64,000 nt of DNA from Thalassotalea mangrovi (GCF_005116735.1 NZ_SWDB01000022.1:62001-126000), one strand, 5' to 3'. Positions 43,150-52,970 are shown, counted from the first letter of the stretch. Made by a program: numbers and translations. The notes: generated by a model not told the origin, from the sequence alone.

Positions 43150-43743
43150 TTACGTTTCCGAGAGCTTATCGACGCTGGCGGTACAATACTGCAAAAAGGT
43201 TTCCATAAAATAACCTACTTCGGGCATTTCTTTTTGTGTCGTCAACAGTTTGGCTCGAAGCCGTTTTTCCACATGTTTAAACTCAACGTTATTGTGTCGG
43301 ATTTCATCCAGGGTCTTGATGTAGGCGGCCAGATTATCAGCTGCCTTAACAATCGCTTTGTATTCCTCATCAACATTATCCTGAACAATGATATCGTGAA
43401 AGACATGACGAATGTCTTCGGGTAAAGAATCCAGGCATTGTTGCTCGGCCAATGCTTCTATTTTTTTAAATTCCCTGGAAATCTCTTTATTGGCATATTT
43501 CGTCGGTGAAACCACATCGCCGTATTGGGTCTCGGAGGCCTCATGGTATAGGGCGATAGTGGCCACTTTATCGGCATTGATGTTGCCGGAAAATTTTTCA
43601 TTTTTAATCACCGCCAGTAAATGGGCAATGATCGCCACCTGGTGAGAGTGTTCGGCGACGTTTTCTTTTTTTACGCAATACATCAGCGCCCAGCGCTTGA
43701 TCAGCGGCATTCGAAACATCCAGGCTAAAAATGTACTTTCCAT
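43150..43743 (-). CDS. yfbR: YfbR-type 5'-deoxynucleotidase (HD domain)
   Basis: 197 residues. The HD-domain metal ligands are visible in V-A-E-H-S-H-Q-V-A and in L-Y-H-E-A-S-E-T-Q-Y-G-D. The N-terminal I-K-R-W-A-L-M-Y matches the YfbR family. It dephosphorylates deoxynucleoside 5'-monophosphates in nucleotide salvage. It is a single gene. Confidence 0.92.
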   Translation of the reverse strand: MESTFLAWMFRMPLIKRWALMYCVKKENVAEHSHQVAIIAHLLAVIKNEKFSGNINADKVATIALYHEASETQYGDVVSPTKYANKEISREFKKIEALAEQQCLDSLPEDIRHVFHDIIVQDNVDEEYKAIVKAADNLAAYIKTLDEIRHNNVEFKHVEKRLRAKLLTTQKEMPEVGYFMETFLQYCTASVDKLSET

Positions 43744-43753
43744 CCGGCTCCCC

Positions 43754-43862
43754 TTATACCAATTCCATTAAGTTTCTGCACAACTCAGAGTTAGGGCAGA
43801 GGTTCATATGCAACATAGATTTCATTGATATCGTCATTCTATATTAAAGAAATGGTATTAAT
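43754..43862. mobile_element. Short MITE-like palindromic element
   Basis: The left end ATACCAATTCCATTAA and the right end, whose complement reads ATACCATTTCTTTAA, form imperfect terminal inverted repeats of a 109-bp non-coding element. It shares the ATACCAATT end with the larger element at 4941-5210, suggesting one family. It lies between can and yfbR; 43863-43971 shows nothing more. Confidence 0.5.
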
Positions 43863-43971
43863 TAACTGTGACCTGATATATCAGCATATTGCCTGGTTGA
43901 ATTTTAATCAATGATCGGTGGGCAGGGGGATTGGATAACTTTAACGTTACTAAAAGCTTAACGGCGGGCAT

Positions 43972-44001
43972 AAAAAAGCCGACAGGTTGACGCTGTCGGC
44001 T
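43972..44001 (-). terminator. Rho-independent terminator after can
   Basis: On the reverse strand AGCCGACAG-CGTCAAC-CTGTCGGCT is followed by TTTTTTA, 24 nt past the can stop. Confidence 0.9.
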
Positions 44002-44025
44002 TGGTAAAATTAGTCGGAGCCTGGA

Positions 44026-44622
44026 CTACTGTCCGTTAACGCTCACTTCCAGGTTTTTCAAAATGCCATTGTTAATGTCATAGATAAAGCCGTGGACGGT
44101 CAGCTCTTGTTGTCGGTCCCAGGCATTTTGTACCATCGTTGTATTTGCGACGTTTTTCACCTGCTCAATCACGTTCAATTCACACAAGCGGTTGAACTTT
44201 TCCGTATCGCTAAGCGAGTTTAACTCGGCTTCGTTAAAACGCTGCACATCTTTGATGTGACGCAACCAGTTATCGATCAAACCATGTTGGTCTTCTGTCA
44301 TCGATGCAGCAACACCGCCACAACCATAATGACCACAGACAAATATATGTTTAACTTTTAAAACTTCGACCGCATATTGGATGACTGATAAACAATTCAA
44401 ATCGGTATGCACGACAACGTTGGCAATATTGCGGTGAACAAATATTTCACCCGGTAGCAATCCTAATAATTGATTTGCAGGAACCCGTGAATCAGAACAA
44501 CCAATCCACAGGTACTCAGGCATTTGTTGTTTAGACAGTTGATCAAAAAAATCCGGTTGTTCGTCCTTAATCGTCTGTGCCCATTGTTTATTGCGTTCAA
44601 ATAGGTGGGTGATATCAGTCAT
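44026..44622 (-). CDS. can: Beta-class carbonic anhydrase
   Basis: 198 residues from ATG 44622 (MTDITHLFERNKQWAQ), chosen because GGGGA precedes it; a longer frame from 44676 adds a non-homologous tail. The zinc site has Cys42, Asp44 and Arg46 in GCSDSRVP, and His and Cys in V-C-G-H-Y-G-C-G-G-V. It hydrates CO2 to bicarbonate in the cytosol. It is a single gene with its own terminator. Confidence 0.96.
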   Translation of the reverse strand: MTDITHLFERNKQWAQTIKDEQPDFFDQLSKQQMPEYLWIGCSDSRVPANQLLGLLPGEIFVHRNIANVVVHTDLNCLSVIQYAVEVLKVKHIFVCGHYGCGGVAASMTEDQHGLIDNWLRHIKDVQRFNEAELNSLSDTEKFNRLCELNVIEQVKNVANTTMVQNAWDRQQELTVHGFIYDINNGILKNLEVSVNGQ

Positions 44623-44786
44623 AAATTTCCCCGTCGGAATTAATTTTTGCCTATTGTCGATAAAAGGCTGATTCAAGTAAAGCGCAATCCCTATGGTCTA
44701 ATCAGTTAAAATTTTTAGTAACACGGATTAAGCTTAGAAATATTGATATACTTTAGCAGTGTTAAGTTTTGACTTGGAGAATGGTA

Positions 44787-45065
44787 ATGGCGATGGCCAG
44801 TGCCCGGCATATATTAGTAAACGACAAAGCCTTGGCGGAAAAGTTGAAAAAGCGACTCGATAAAGGCGAAGACTTTGCCCTGTTGGCAAAAAAATATTCA
44901 ACCTGTCCTTCAGGTAAACGAGGTGGAGACCTGGGCGAGTTTCGTAAAGGTCAAATGGTAAAAGCATTTGACGATGTTGTTTTCAAAAAAGAAGTCTTGA
45001 AAATACACGGCCCGGTGAAAACCCAGTTTGGTTTTCACCTGATCCAGACCATATATCGCAATTAA
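44787..45065 (+). CDS. ppiC: PpiC, small parvulin peptidyl-prolyl isomerase
   Basis: 92 residues from ATG 44787, with GGAGA 7 nt upstream; alternative starts at 44769 and 44781 are less consistent with family length. It is a single parvulin domain: [29 protein letters not shown]. It is almost co-linear with E. coli PpiC (93 residues). It is cytosolic, with no signal peptide. Confidence 0.95.
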   Translation: MAMASARHILVNDKALAEKLKKRLDKGEDFALLAKKYSTCPSGKRGGDLGEFRKGQMVKAFDDVVFKKEVLKIHGPVKTQFGFHLIQTIYRN

Positions 45066-45106
45066 CCTAAAGTCGTCAGCGGCTTGTCAAAGTATCTTTG
45101 GCTTTT

Positions 45107-45137
45107 CCTGCCAGTACAGAAAGGTTGTTCTGGCAGG
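45107..45137. terminator. Hairpin between convergent ppiC and GlsB-like genes
   Basis: CCTGCCAG and CTGGCAGG form a perfect 8-bp stem with a 15-nt loop between the two stop codons. T-tracts are poor, so this is a terminator-like call only. Confidence 0.45.
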
Positions 45138-45156
45138 GACCGTTAATACCGTTAAC

Positions 45157-45405
45157 CTAACGTTTAATTAAGCCGACAATAAATAGTAAAATCGCAGCCC
45201 CGACCGTTGCGGTAATGATACCACCGATAATCCCACCTGCGGAGATGCCAAGCATGCCAAAGACGTAGCCACCGATCACTGCGCCAATAATACCGACAAT
45301 AATGTTGCCAATTAAACCGAATCCACCGCCCTTCATGAGCAAGCCAGCCAGCCAGCCGGCAACACCACCAATGATAAGAAATACAATTAAGCTTTGTGTT
45401 TCCAT
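45157..45405 (-). CDS. GlsB/YeaQ/YmgE-family small membrane protein
   Basis: 82 residues, three predicted transmembrane helices and Gly-rich signatures typical of the transglycosylase-associated family (G-G-V-A-G-W-L-A-G-L-L-M-K-G-G-G-F-G; N-I-I-V-G-I-I-G-A-V-I-G-G). Members are stress-induced inner-membrane proteins of uncertain function. Confidence 0.92.
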   Translation of the reverse strand: METQSLIVFLIIGGVAGWLAGLLMKGGGFGLIGNIIVGIIGAVIGGYVFGMLGISAGGIIGGIITATVGAAILLFIVGLIKR

Positions 45406-45649
45406 AGGTCACCTCTATCAAAGAAACCAACTTACCAATCCTGCTTTGCATGCGTCAGTTTGAAAACCTGAAAACAATGCATCGCAAGCGCAATGCTTAA
45501 AGGATAGTTTAAAATTCAACAAGTCCCTGATTTTCCGCGTATCGGTATTCAATCATCCGCTTTATATCAATAATTATGCTGTTATCTTCGATATGGGCTC
45601 GAGACATATTAACCTGCAGTTGGCTTGCACTGCTGTTCAGGCCTTATGA

Positions 45650-45818
45650 CTATTGGTCCTTACGTTCTTCTTCATCCAATGCCTTATTGCGTTCGGCGAT
45701 ACGGCGTTTTTGCTCTTCGGTGAGGTTAAATTTGCGTGCCGTTTTATATAGGTAATAAACGCCACTAATAATAAAGCCAAGGACGGCCAGCAATATAATC
45801 CAGTTTGTTGTGCTCATA
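45650..45818 (-). pseudogene. DUF2897-like small membrane protein, broken by a +1 frameshift
   Basis: From ATG 45818 the reading is MSTTNWIILLAVL and then hits a stop within five codons. Removing one base of a T run (plus-strand AAA, 45779-45781) restores one frame. It continues G-F-I-I-S-G-V-Y-Y-L-Y-K-T-A-R-K-F and ends in a charged tail with E-E-Q-K-R-R-I-A-E-R-N-K, stopping at TAG 45650. The joined 55-residue protein, one N-terminal membrane helix plus a charged tail, resembles DUF2897. Either a recent pseudogene or a one-base sequencing error. Confidence 0.65.
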
Positions 45819-45900
45819 ATTTACCTGTGTTGGTGAAATGGTGCGCAACGACCGGTCAGGAAAAAATCTGCTGTCCGGGCATCGCAATATTGTCCTCGCG

Positions 45901-46719
45901 TTAAGAGATTGTCGCTGCTTTCAGCCTTTGCACGAATTCAGCGAGATGTTTTAACATGAATTCTGGTTGTTCGAGATGTTGTTCAATAATTTTAACCGTA
46001 GCGCTACCACTAATTGCACCTTTCGCGCCACTGGTAATCGCTGCCTTAACATGTTCAGGGGTCGAGATACCAAAGCCTAGCACAGGAGCCGGTGCACCAT
46101 AGTCAGCCAGCCTGGCCAATAACTGATCCGATGGCATTGCTGCTGCCACCTCAGTACCGGTCACACCAGCGCGGCTTAGCACATAGGTATAGCCTTTGCT
46201 GAGTTGCGCAACTTTTTTGAGCGTGGCATCATCGGCATTCGGTGGCGCAATAAAAATTTGCGCAATACCGTATTTTTCTGCGGCTGCTACGAAGGGACGA
46301 CTTTCCCGAATGGGTACGTCGGCCAATAACACCGAATCGACGCCAATATCACTAAGTTTCTGGTAAAACGCATCCAGGCCGTAGGCAAATACCAGGTTGG
46401 CATACAATAACAAACCGATTGGCGTTTTTTCCGAATACGCCCTTACTTTCGCGAGAATCCCGAAACAGGTTTCGGTATTTACATTTGCCTTGAGGGCACG
46501 ATTTCCCGCCATTTGAATAGTAATGCCGTCAGCACTCGGGTCTGAAAACGGGATACCTAATTCCAGGGCATCAGCGCCGTTATCAATCAGAGTTTTGATA
46601 ATCCTCAGCGATTGTTCGGCATTCGGATCGCCAATGGTGACAAATGGGATAAAAGCTCCCTGATTGTGCTCCGCCAAACGAGCAAAACACTCGTCATATC
46701 TTAATCCGGCCTGACTCAT
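45901..46719 (-). CDS. trpA: Tryptophan synthase alpha subunit
   Basis: 272 residues, TIM barrel. The catalytic Glu is in [15 protein letters not shown], with Asp in that same motif; the phosphate-binding G-F-G-I-S and G-A-I-S-G-S-A are present. It cleaves indole-glycerol phosphate and passes indole to TrpB. Its ATG overlaps the trpB stop by 4 bp. It is the last gene of the operon. Confidence 0.97.
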   Translation of the reverse strand: MSQAGLRYDECFARLAEHNQGAFIPFVTIGDPNAEQSLRIIKTLIDNGADALELGIPFSDPSADGITIQMAGNRALKANVNTETCFGILAKVRAYSEKTPIGLLLYANLVFAYGLDAFYQKLSDIGVDSVLLADVPIRESRPFVAAAEKYGIAQIFIAPPNADDATLKKVAQLSKGYTYVLSRAGVTGTEVAAAMPSDQLLARLADYGAPAPVLGFGISTPEHVKAAITSGAKGAISGSATVKIIEQHLEQPEFMLKHLAEFVQRLKAATIS

Positions 46720-47930
46720 GCGGTTCCCTCCCGGTAGTTTTCGCCCTGTAAAATGTCATACACATGTTGTAAATCTTTATCACCACGTCCTGATAAATTG
46801 ACCAGGATCACGGTTTCTTCGGTTGCAGCATCGGCCATTTTCAGGGCATGTGCGAGTGCGTGAGAGGACTCTAACGCGGGAATTATGCCTTCTTTTTGGG
46901 CCAGTAACTGAAAAGCATGTAATGCTTCATCATCATTGACTGGCACATATTCGGCTCGACCTGTTTCTTTGAGATGGGCGTGTTGTGGACCCACCCCTGG
47001 GTAATCCAGTCCCGCCGATACCGAGTAGGACTCTTCAATCTGGCCAAATTTGTCCTGCATAATGTAGGTATAGGCACCATGCAGCATACCTTTACTGCCA
47101 GCCACCAGGGTTGCACCATGACGATCGGAGTCGATGCCTTTACCTCCGGCTTCAACGCCAACCAGGGTGACATTCGCTTCGTCGATAAAATCAGTGAACA
47201 TACCGATGGCATTCGAGCCGCCGCCGACGCAGGCCACCACCACATCGGGTAAACGCCCTTGTTCTTCAAGAATCTGTTGTTTGGCTTCAATGCCGATCAT
47301 TTTCTGGAATTCACGTACCAGGGTTGGGAAGGGGTGCGGGCCTGCTGCTGTCCCCAACAGGTAATGAGCTTTGTCGTAATTTGCCGACCAGTCCCGCAAG
47401 GCTTCATTAACCGCATCTTTTAAGGTACCGCTGCCCGCCGTTACCGGGATCACCTCGGCGCCCATCAATTTCATTCGAAATACATTGGGTTGTTGTCGCT
47501 CACAATCTACCTGGCCCATATAGACCCGGCATTTCAGACCTAATAATGCACAGGCCAGGGCCGTTGCCACCCCGTGCTGGCCGGCACCGGTTTCGGCGAT
47601 AATTTCGGATTTCCCCATACGTTTTGCCAGTAACGCCTGGCCGAGTACCTGATTGGTCTTATGAGCTCCTCCGTGCAGCAAATCTTCACGTTTAAGGTAA
47701 ATTTTCGCCAGGGGATTGGACACCAGGTTACGACATAAGGTCAGTGGCGTAGGACGGCCCGCATAACTGCTTAACAGTTTTTCAAACTCCCGTTGAAATT
47801 CTTCATCCTGTTGCGCATCAACAAATGCCTGTTCCAGTTGCTCTAATGCCGGCACCAGTAGTTCACTGACGTACATACCACCGAACTGACCGAAATAGGC
47901 GTCATTGTATTGTGTTTCTGTCTTGTTCAT
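46716..47930 (-). CDS. trpB: Tryptophan synthase beta subunit
   Basis: 404 residues. The PLP Lys is in H-G-G-A-H-K-T-N; the catalytic E-T-G-A-G-Q-H-G and the PLP-phosphate loop G-G-G-S-N-A-I-G are intact. It condenses indole and serine to tryptophan. An 80-bp gap separates it from trpCF, the largest within the operon. Confidence 0.98.
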   Translation of the reverse strand: MNKTETQYNDAYFGQFGGMYVSELLVPALEQLEQAFVDAQQDEEFQREFEKLLSSYAGRPTPLTLCRNLVSNPLAKIYLKREDLLHGGAHKTNQVLGQALLAKRMGKSEIIAETGAGQHGVATALACALLGLKCRVYMGQVDCERQQPNVFRMKLMGAEVIPVTAGSGTLKDAVNEALRDWSANYDKAHYLLGTAAGPHPFPTLVREFQKMIGIEAKQQILEEQGRLPDVVVACVGGGSNAIGMFTDFIDEANVTLVGVEAGGKGIDSDRHGATLVAGSKGMLHGAYTYIMQDKFGQIEESYSVSAGLDYPGVGPQHAHLKETGRAEYVPVNDDEALHAFQLLAQKEGIIPALESSHALAHALKMADAATEETVILVNLSGRGDKDLQHVYDILQGENYREGTA

Positions 47931-48010
47931 GGACCTGCCTTGTTTTGTCCGTATAAAATTTGTTTAAATCCAGGCCTGGCTGTGTTGCCTTCAAGCCTGG
48001 TCTGTGTATC

Positions 48011-49408
48011 TCAATATTGACGAATCTGGTTAAATGCTAATGTCACTTTTTCCGCTGATTTGACCCCCGCAGACACCTCTAATCCAGAATTCATGTCCAA
48101 TCCATAAAACTCCTGACTTTCCAGGATATTTAATGCCCTGGCTAAATTCTCCGGGGTCAGTCCGCCAGCCAGAAAGCTGTTGCTAAATAAGGCATCGCTT
48201 TGTTCAATTAACTGCCAGTCGAAGGTCTTGCCACTACCTCCACGGATGTTATCCAATAAAAAGTAGTCGGCGTGGCAATGAGACGTATCAAGTGGCGGCA
48301 CTGCGTCAACCACCTTTATCGCTTTTATGACCTGGCAGCCGACTGGCAAACCTGGTTTAAGTGATTCGATGTATGCGTCACTTTCTTTACCGTGTAACTG
48401 CACGGCACTTAGGTTTAAGTCTGCGGCCAGTGTTTGCACCTGCTTAATATCATGATCGGCAAAAACACCAACGAAGTGCAGTGCTAAGCCGTTATCTGCA
48501 ACGCTATCAATGATGGTCCTGGCTTGATGTGCGCTTACATAACGGGGTGAGTGTTCCACAAAAATCAGCCCAGCGTAAACCGCACCGGCCCTGGCAATGG
48601 TCATGGCATCCTCGGCTCGGGTGAGGCCACAAACTTTATGATTACCGTAAATCAGGGTGCGACAGGCAAGGTCGATATCCGCCTGTGCCATCACAGAACT
48701 GCCAACTAAAAAGCCATTGACGGCCGGGGCAAGTTCACGCACCTGATGATTATGATAAATGCCCGATTCACTGATGATCAGGCGATCGTTTGGGATCATT
48801 GGCGCCAGCTCAAGGGTACGGCTGATATCGGTACTCAGATCCCGTAAATTACGGTTGTTAATCCCTATTAGCCGTGCATTTAAGCGGATCGCCCGTTCGG
48901 TTTCCTCGACATTAGAAACCTCCGTTAACACCCCTAAGTTGAGCGAAGCTGCCAGTTCACTCAAGCTCTGGTACTCTTCGTCATCTAGTACACTGAGCAT
49001 CAATAGCACACCATCGGCGCCATAGTATCGGGCCAGGTAAATCTGATAGGCATCGATAAAGAAATCTTTATTCAATACCGGGCAACCAACCCGTTCGGTT
49101 ACCTGTTGGAGGTAGTCAAAATTTCCCTGAAAATACTTTTCATCGGTTAATACCGAAATGATCGCTGCATAGTTTTCATAAATATCCGCGATTTCGCCAA
49201 CATTAAAACTGTCGCGAATCAATCCTTTCGATGGCGAAGCTTTTTTACATTCAAGGATAAATCCCGCATTGTCAGTGGTTAATGCCCCGTAAAAGTCTTT
49301 TTTACTCGGTTTAACCGCATCGATAAATCTGGCAAGTGGAAATTCACGTTTTCGCTGCGAAATTTCAATGCGTTTATCGGCAACGATTTTTTGCAATATA
49401 TTAGCCAC
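48011..49408 (-). CDS. trpCF: Bifunctional indole-3-glycerol-phosphate synthase / phosphoribosylanthranilate isomerase
   Basis: 465 residues. The N-terminal TrpC domain (about 1-255) has F-I-L-E-C-K-K-A-S-P-S-K-G, V-L-T-D-E-K-Y-F and I-G-I-N-N-R-N-L. The C-terminal TrpF domain (about 258-465) begins K-V-C-G-L-T-R and has F-V-G-V-F-A, V-Q-L-H-G and L-D-N-I-R-G-G-S-G-K-T-F-D. The fusion is the normal gammaproteobacterial form. Its start overlaps the trpD stop by 8 bp. Confidence 0.97.
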   Translation of the reverse strand: MANILQKIVADKRIEISQRKREFPLARFIDAVKPSKKDFYGALTTDNAGFILECKKASPSKGLIRDSFNVGEIADIYENYAAIISVLTDEKYFQGNFDYLQQVTERVGCPVLNKDFFIDAYQIYLARYYGADGVLLMLSVLDDEEYQSLSELAASLNLGVLTEVSNVEETERAIRLNARLIGINNRNLRDLSTDISRTLELAPMIPNDRLIISESGIYHNHQVRELAPAVNGFLVGSSVMAQADIDLACRTLIYGNHKVCGLTRAEDAMTIARAGAVYAGLIFVEHSPRYVSAHQARTIIDSVADNGLALHFVGVFADHDIKQVQTLAADLNLSAVQLHGKESDAYIESLKPGLPVGCQVIKAIKVVDAVPPLDTSHCHADYFLLDNIRGGSGKTFDWQLIEQSDALFSNSFLAGGLTPENLARALNILESQEFYGLDMNSGLEVSAGVKSAEKVTLAFNQIRQY

Positions 49409-50408
49409 GGCTGGTCTCCACCATCGTATTTAATGTGGTTAATGCCTTACCAGAAGCCAGCACCGTCAGCACCATATCCGCCGCTTGTTTGAGGTTATCG
49501 GTTTTACCTGCCAGGTAGAGCAGGGCTGCGGTGTTAATCGCCACAGCGTCTCGATGAGCATCCTGGCCACTACCGCTGAGGACTGCCCGGGTAAATTCGG
49601 CGTTTTGCTGAGGCTCACCGCCTTCAATATCCGCAAGCTTATATTGAGCTAAGCCAAACATCGCTGGGGTTACCTCTTTCTCCTCCAGACTGTCGCCGTC
49701 GATTTCAATCACCTGGGTTGGACCATGAATGGCGATTTCATCGAGGCCACTGCCATGGACGACCCAGGCGCGATTAACGCCGGTTTTTTGCAGCGCTGCG
49801 GCGATTGGCTTTAATAGCGCCGGGCTGTAAACACCGAGTAACATGATGCCAGGGCTGGCTGGATTGACTAATGGGCCAAGAATGTTAAACAGGGTCCTGA
49901 CCCCCATCGCCTTTCGCACCGGTGCCGCATGACGAAAACCACTGTGATATTGCGGCGCATACAAAAAACAAAGATTAGATTGTTTAATGCACTTAACGGC
50001 GGTATCCGCTGTCATTGCCAGGTTGACACCAAAGGCTTCCAATAAGTCGGCAGAGCCGGATTTACTGGATACGCTGCGATTTCCATGCTTGGCAACTTTC
50101 AGGCCACAGGCGGCGGCCACAATCGCCGCGGTCGTTGAAATATTGATCGTATGAGCACCATCACCACCGGTTCCCACACAATCCACTAATTGATCATCCT
50201 GCAACGGAAAATCGCTCGCCGCATCGCGAATGGCAATCGCGGCGCCGGCTATTTCATCAGGACTTTCGGGTTTCATTTTCAATGCGGTTAACACACTGGC
50301 AAGCAATTCACCAGGGACCTCGCCGTTGACCACTTTTGAGAAGAACTGCTCGGCCTGAGTAATACTGAGGTCTTTGCCTGCCATTAATTGTTCGAGTATC
50401 TGTGACAT
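49401..50408 (-). CDS. trpD: Anthranilate phosphoribosyltransferase
   Basis: 335 residues. The PRPP-binding motif is D-C-V-G-T-G-G-D-G-A-H-T-I-N-I-S-T; K-H-G-N-R-S-V-S-S-K-S-G-S-A-D and the anthranilate-site region R-T-L-F-N-I-L-G-P-L-V-N-P are present. It transfers phosphoribose to anthranilate. It is unfused to trpG, which is a separate gene 20 bp upstream. Confidence 0.97.
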   Translation of the reverse strand: MSQILEQLMAGKDLSITQAEQFFSKVVNGEVPGELLASVLTALKMKPESPDEIAGAAIAIRDAASDFPLQDDQLVDCVGTGGDGAHTINISTTAAIVAAACGLKVAKHGNRSVSSKSGSADLLEAFGVNLAMTADTAVKCIKQSNLCFLYAPQYHSGFRHAAPVRKAMGVRTLFNILGPLVNPASPGIMLLGVYSPALLKPIAAALQKTGVNRAWVVHGSGLDEIAIHGPTQVIEIDGDSLEEKEVTPAMFGLAQYKLADIEGGEPQQNAEFTRAVLSGSGQDAHRDAVAINTAALLYLAGKTDNLKQAADMVLTVLASGKALTTLNTMVETSRG

Positions 50409-50428
50409 AATACGTTCCCTTGTAATGG

Positions 50429-51037
50429 TTAATCTGCGGCTTGCCGATTTTGGCTTAACAGGTGTTGAAAGCTTTGCTCCAGCAATAGGCTGCCATTCGA
50501 TGTGAGTAGCGATTCCGGATGAAACTGAAACCCTAATGCGTTATCGCCTGGGTGTTCAACGGCCATTGCCATGCCCTTGTATTCGGCGATAACCGCTAAA
50601 GTGCCGGGCATCGATGTCGCCACCAGCGAGTGGTAACGGGCTACAGGTAGCGGACTTGGCATGCCTATAAAGGGTCCGTGACCCCGGTGTTCAATTAAAG
50701 AGGCTTTGCCGTGAACAATTTCTCCGGCTCTGTCGACTATGCCTCCGTAATGCTCGACTAACGCCTGATGGCCAAGGCAAATACCTAAAATCGGAAACTT
50801 ACCACAGCAAAGGCTTAGTAGCTCCATCAGGCAACCTGCCTGGGACGGAGAGCCGGGACCTGGTGAAATCACCAGGATCACCGGGTCCGTTTCTGCGAGC
50901 ATTGTCTGGTATATATGTTCGGCACTGATGGTATTGCGATAAATGACCGGGGCAAAACCTAACGTTTTAAATTCATCGACCAGGTTGTAAGTGAATGAAT
51001 CCAGGTTATCCAGCATATATAATTTGATGTTCTGCAT
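50429..51037 (-). CDS. trpG: Anthranilate synthase glutamine amidotransferase subunit
   Basis: 202 residues, class I amidotransferase. N-terminal N-L-D-S-F-T-Y-N-L; oxyanion S-P-G-P-G-S-P; nucleophile Cys in L-G-I-C-L-G-H-Q; His and Glu in Q-F-H-P-E-S. It supplies ammonia to TrpE. Its start overlaps the trpE stop (TAATG). Confidence 0.96.
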   Translation of the reverse strand: MQNIKLYMLDNLDSFTYNLVDEFKTLGFAPVIYRNTISAEHIYQTMLAETDPVILVISPGPGSPSQAGCLMELLSLCCGKFPILGICLGHQALVEHYGGIVDRAGEIVHGKASLIEHRGHGPFIGMPSPLPVARYHSLVATSMPGTLAVIAEYKGMAMAVEHPGDNALGFQFHPESLLTSNGSLLLEQSFQHLLSQNRQAAD

Positions 51038-52701
51038 TACCCGTGCTCCCCTGATTTGTTTTGAGTTGCTGCGTTCGAGGCATGCTGTGCCAACTGGATG
51101 GCGCGGATCACCGCCTGTGCTTTTTGTCGGGTTTCATCAGCCTCAGCCTGAGGTTCTGAGTCATAAACGACGCCAGCACCAGCTTGAATATAAGCTATAT
51201 TGTCCTGTACGAACGCTGAACGAATAACAATACAGGTGTCCATATCCCCATCACCGTTTAAATAGCCAACGGCACCGCCGTAACTCCCACGCCGCTGACC
51301 TTCAAATTGCCGAATCAACTCCGTGGCACGTACTTTCGGTGCTCCGGATAATGTCCCCATGTTCATGCAGGCCTGATAGGCATGCAAAGCGTCAAGCTGC
51401 GGTTGCAGGGTACCCACCACCCGGGAAACGAGATGCATGACGTGGGAATAACGATCGACCTTTAACAGCTCAGCAACATGACGGCTGCCGCCAACACTTA
51501 CCCTGGCAATATCATTGCGCGCCAGGTCGACCAGCATCAAGTGTTCGGCTTTCTCTTTCACATCATTGCGTAGCTCCAGTTCAATGCGACCATCCAGATC
51601 GGCACTGTAGCTGCCATCGCGTCGAAATCCTCGTCCCCGGGTTCCGGCGATCGGGTATAGCTCGACCTTACGATTGCTGGCGGTAAACTTTAACGCCGAT
51701 TCTGGTGATGCTCCGAATAATTCAAAGTCCTGGTCTTTGAGGTAAAACATATAGGGACTTGGGTTGGTCTGTTTCAGTTGTCGGTAGGCACTTACCGTGT
51801 CCTCACAGGCAAGTGAAAATGTCCGCGATGGCACCACCTGGAAAATATCCCCGGCACGAATATGTTCTTTAAGCGTTTCTACCTGCTGACAGAACTCCGC
51901 GTCGCTGACATTAACACTTACCGTCAATGGCTGTGCGTCATTGACATCATTGCCGGTATCATCTGAGCCTTGTGTGGTATCGATAAGTTGTTCGCACTGC
52001 TGATGCAAATCAATCAGTTTCTGCTGAACCTGGCGTTGTTCTGCCTGGCTAAAACTATTAGCAATAAATTCAGTGGTTCGTTGTTGATGATCTATCAAGA
52101 CCAGTGTTTGCGCCAGATAAAAGACGTAATCCGGGCATTGATTGGCGCTATTGGCAACCGCTGGCAGGTTTTCACACAGGCTGATTAAATCAAATGCAAA
52201 AGCACCGCCGAGAAACGTAGCATAAGGGGTAGCGCTCTGTGGCGCCATGTTTTGCAATACTCTCAGCACTTCAAAAGGGTTTAAAGCAAGAAGTCTGGAC
52301 GCTTCATCTAAGTTGGCATCAGCTTGTTTAAACCGAAAATGACATTGTCCGGCACAGGCTTTCGGAACCTGGCATTCCTCAATGCTGTCAAATACCTCCA
52401 GGACATCCGCAAAGCAAGGGGCACTGAAATGATTTTGCAAATCGACTATCAGTACTTGTCCATCTTGATCAAGGGCGTAAAGATCAACACGATTACCATG
52501 ACATTCAACTTTTAAACAGGCATCGACCAGCAAGATACTTTTCAGAGCACGTTTGTCACTAATTTCTGCCGACTCTAACAGTAAACAATGTTGCTTTTCG
52601 CGGGTCAGGTGAGCGAACAAAGACAGGGGGTCAGGCTGATAGGAGCCCGCCAATATCTCGGTGTGTACCTGCATCGTAAATGCTTGTTGGTGTTGCTTCA
52701 T
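51037..52701 (-). CDS. trpE: Anthranilate synthase component I
   Basis: 554 residues, of usual length. The tryptophan feedback site L-L-L-E-S is near residue 38. The chorismate-binding core has P-I-A-G-T-R-G-R-G, D-L-A-R-N-D, S-H-V-M-H-L-V-S-R-V and G-T-L-S-G-A-P-K-V-R-A. It is the first structural gene of the operon, preceded by an attenuator and leader peptide. Confidence 0.97.
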   Translation of the reverse strand: MKQHQQAFTMQVHTEILAGSYQPDPLSLFAHLTREKQHCLLLESAEISDKRALKSILLVDACLKVECHGNRVDLYALDQDGQVLIVDLQNHFSAPCFADVLEVFDSIEECQVPKACAGQCHFRFKQADANLDEASRLLALNPFEVLRVLQNMAPQSATPYATFLGGAFAFDLISLCENLPAVANSANQCPDYVFYLAQTLVLIDHQQRTTEFIANSFSQAEQRQVQQKLIDLHQQCEQLIDTTQGSDDTGNDVNDAQPLTVSVNVSDAEFCQQVETLKEHIRAGDIFQVVPSRTFSLACEDTVSAYRQLKQTNPSPYMFYLKDQDFELFGASPESALKFTASNRKVELYPIAGTRGRGFRRDGSYSADLDGRIELELRNDVKEKAEHLMLVDLARNDIARVSVGGSRHVAELLKVDRYSHVMHLVSRVVGTLQPQLDALHAYQACMNMGTLSGAPKVRATELIRQFEGQRRGSYGGAVGYLNGDGDMDTCIVIRSAFVQDNIAYIQAGAGVVYDSEPQAEADETRQKAQAVIRAIQLAQHASNAATQNKSGEHG

Positions 52702-52754
52702 TATTTTTCACCAGTAATTTATTAATGTATAACTGATTGTTTTTTAAGTCTAAA

Positions 52755-52786
52755 AACGAAAAAACCCGCTAAGTAGCGGGTTTTTA
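52755..52786 (-). terminator. trp attenuator (Rho-independent terminator)
   Basis: On the reverse strand AAAACCCGCTA-CT-TAGCGGGTTTT runs into TTCGTTTTTA, located between the leader peptide and trpE. It is the terminator half of the attenuation switch. Confidence 0.88.
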
Positions 52787-52823
52787 GTAATTTTTTGCGA
52801 ACGCGCAAAGCCTCATAACCCAC

Positions 52824-52883
52824 CTATGTGAAGTTATGCCACCACCAAATAATTAGAGTAATTGCTTGCTTTGCCTGTACCAT
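52824..52883 (-). CDS. trpL: trp leader peptide (attenuation)
   Basis: A 19-residue frame from ATG 52883 to TAG 52824 with three consecutive Trp codons (L-I-I-W-W-W-H-N-F-T). It lies about 38 nt before the attenuator stem, the right geometry for ribosome-stalling control. It is too short for standard gene calling. It is oriented with the trp operon and divergent from the PHP-domain gene at 52971. Confidence 0.9.
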   Translation of the reverse strand: MVQAKQAITLIIWWWHNFT

Positions 52884-52970
52884 TACGCTCAGTTTCCACG
52901 TAAAATATAAAATTCTATTTATTAGAAAACAGTAAAATCTACGCTAAGTCAACCTCTGGAGCAAAAACTC

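Noticed and set aside
45164-45451. 95-codon frame overlapping the GlsB-like gene on the same strand
   Set aside because: Trp/Arg-rich shadow of the real membrane protein in another frame.
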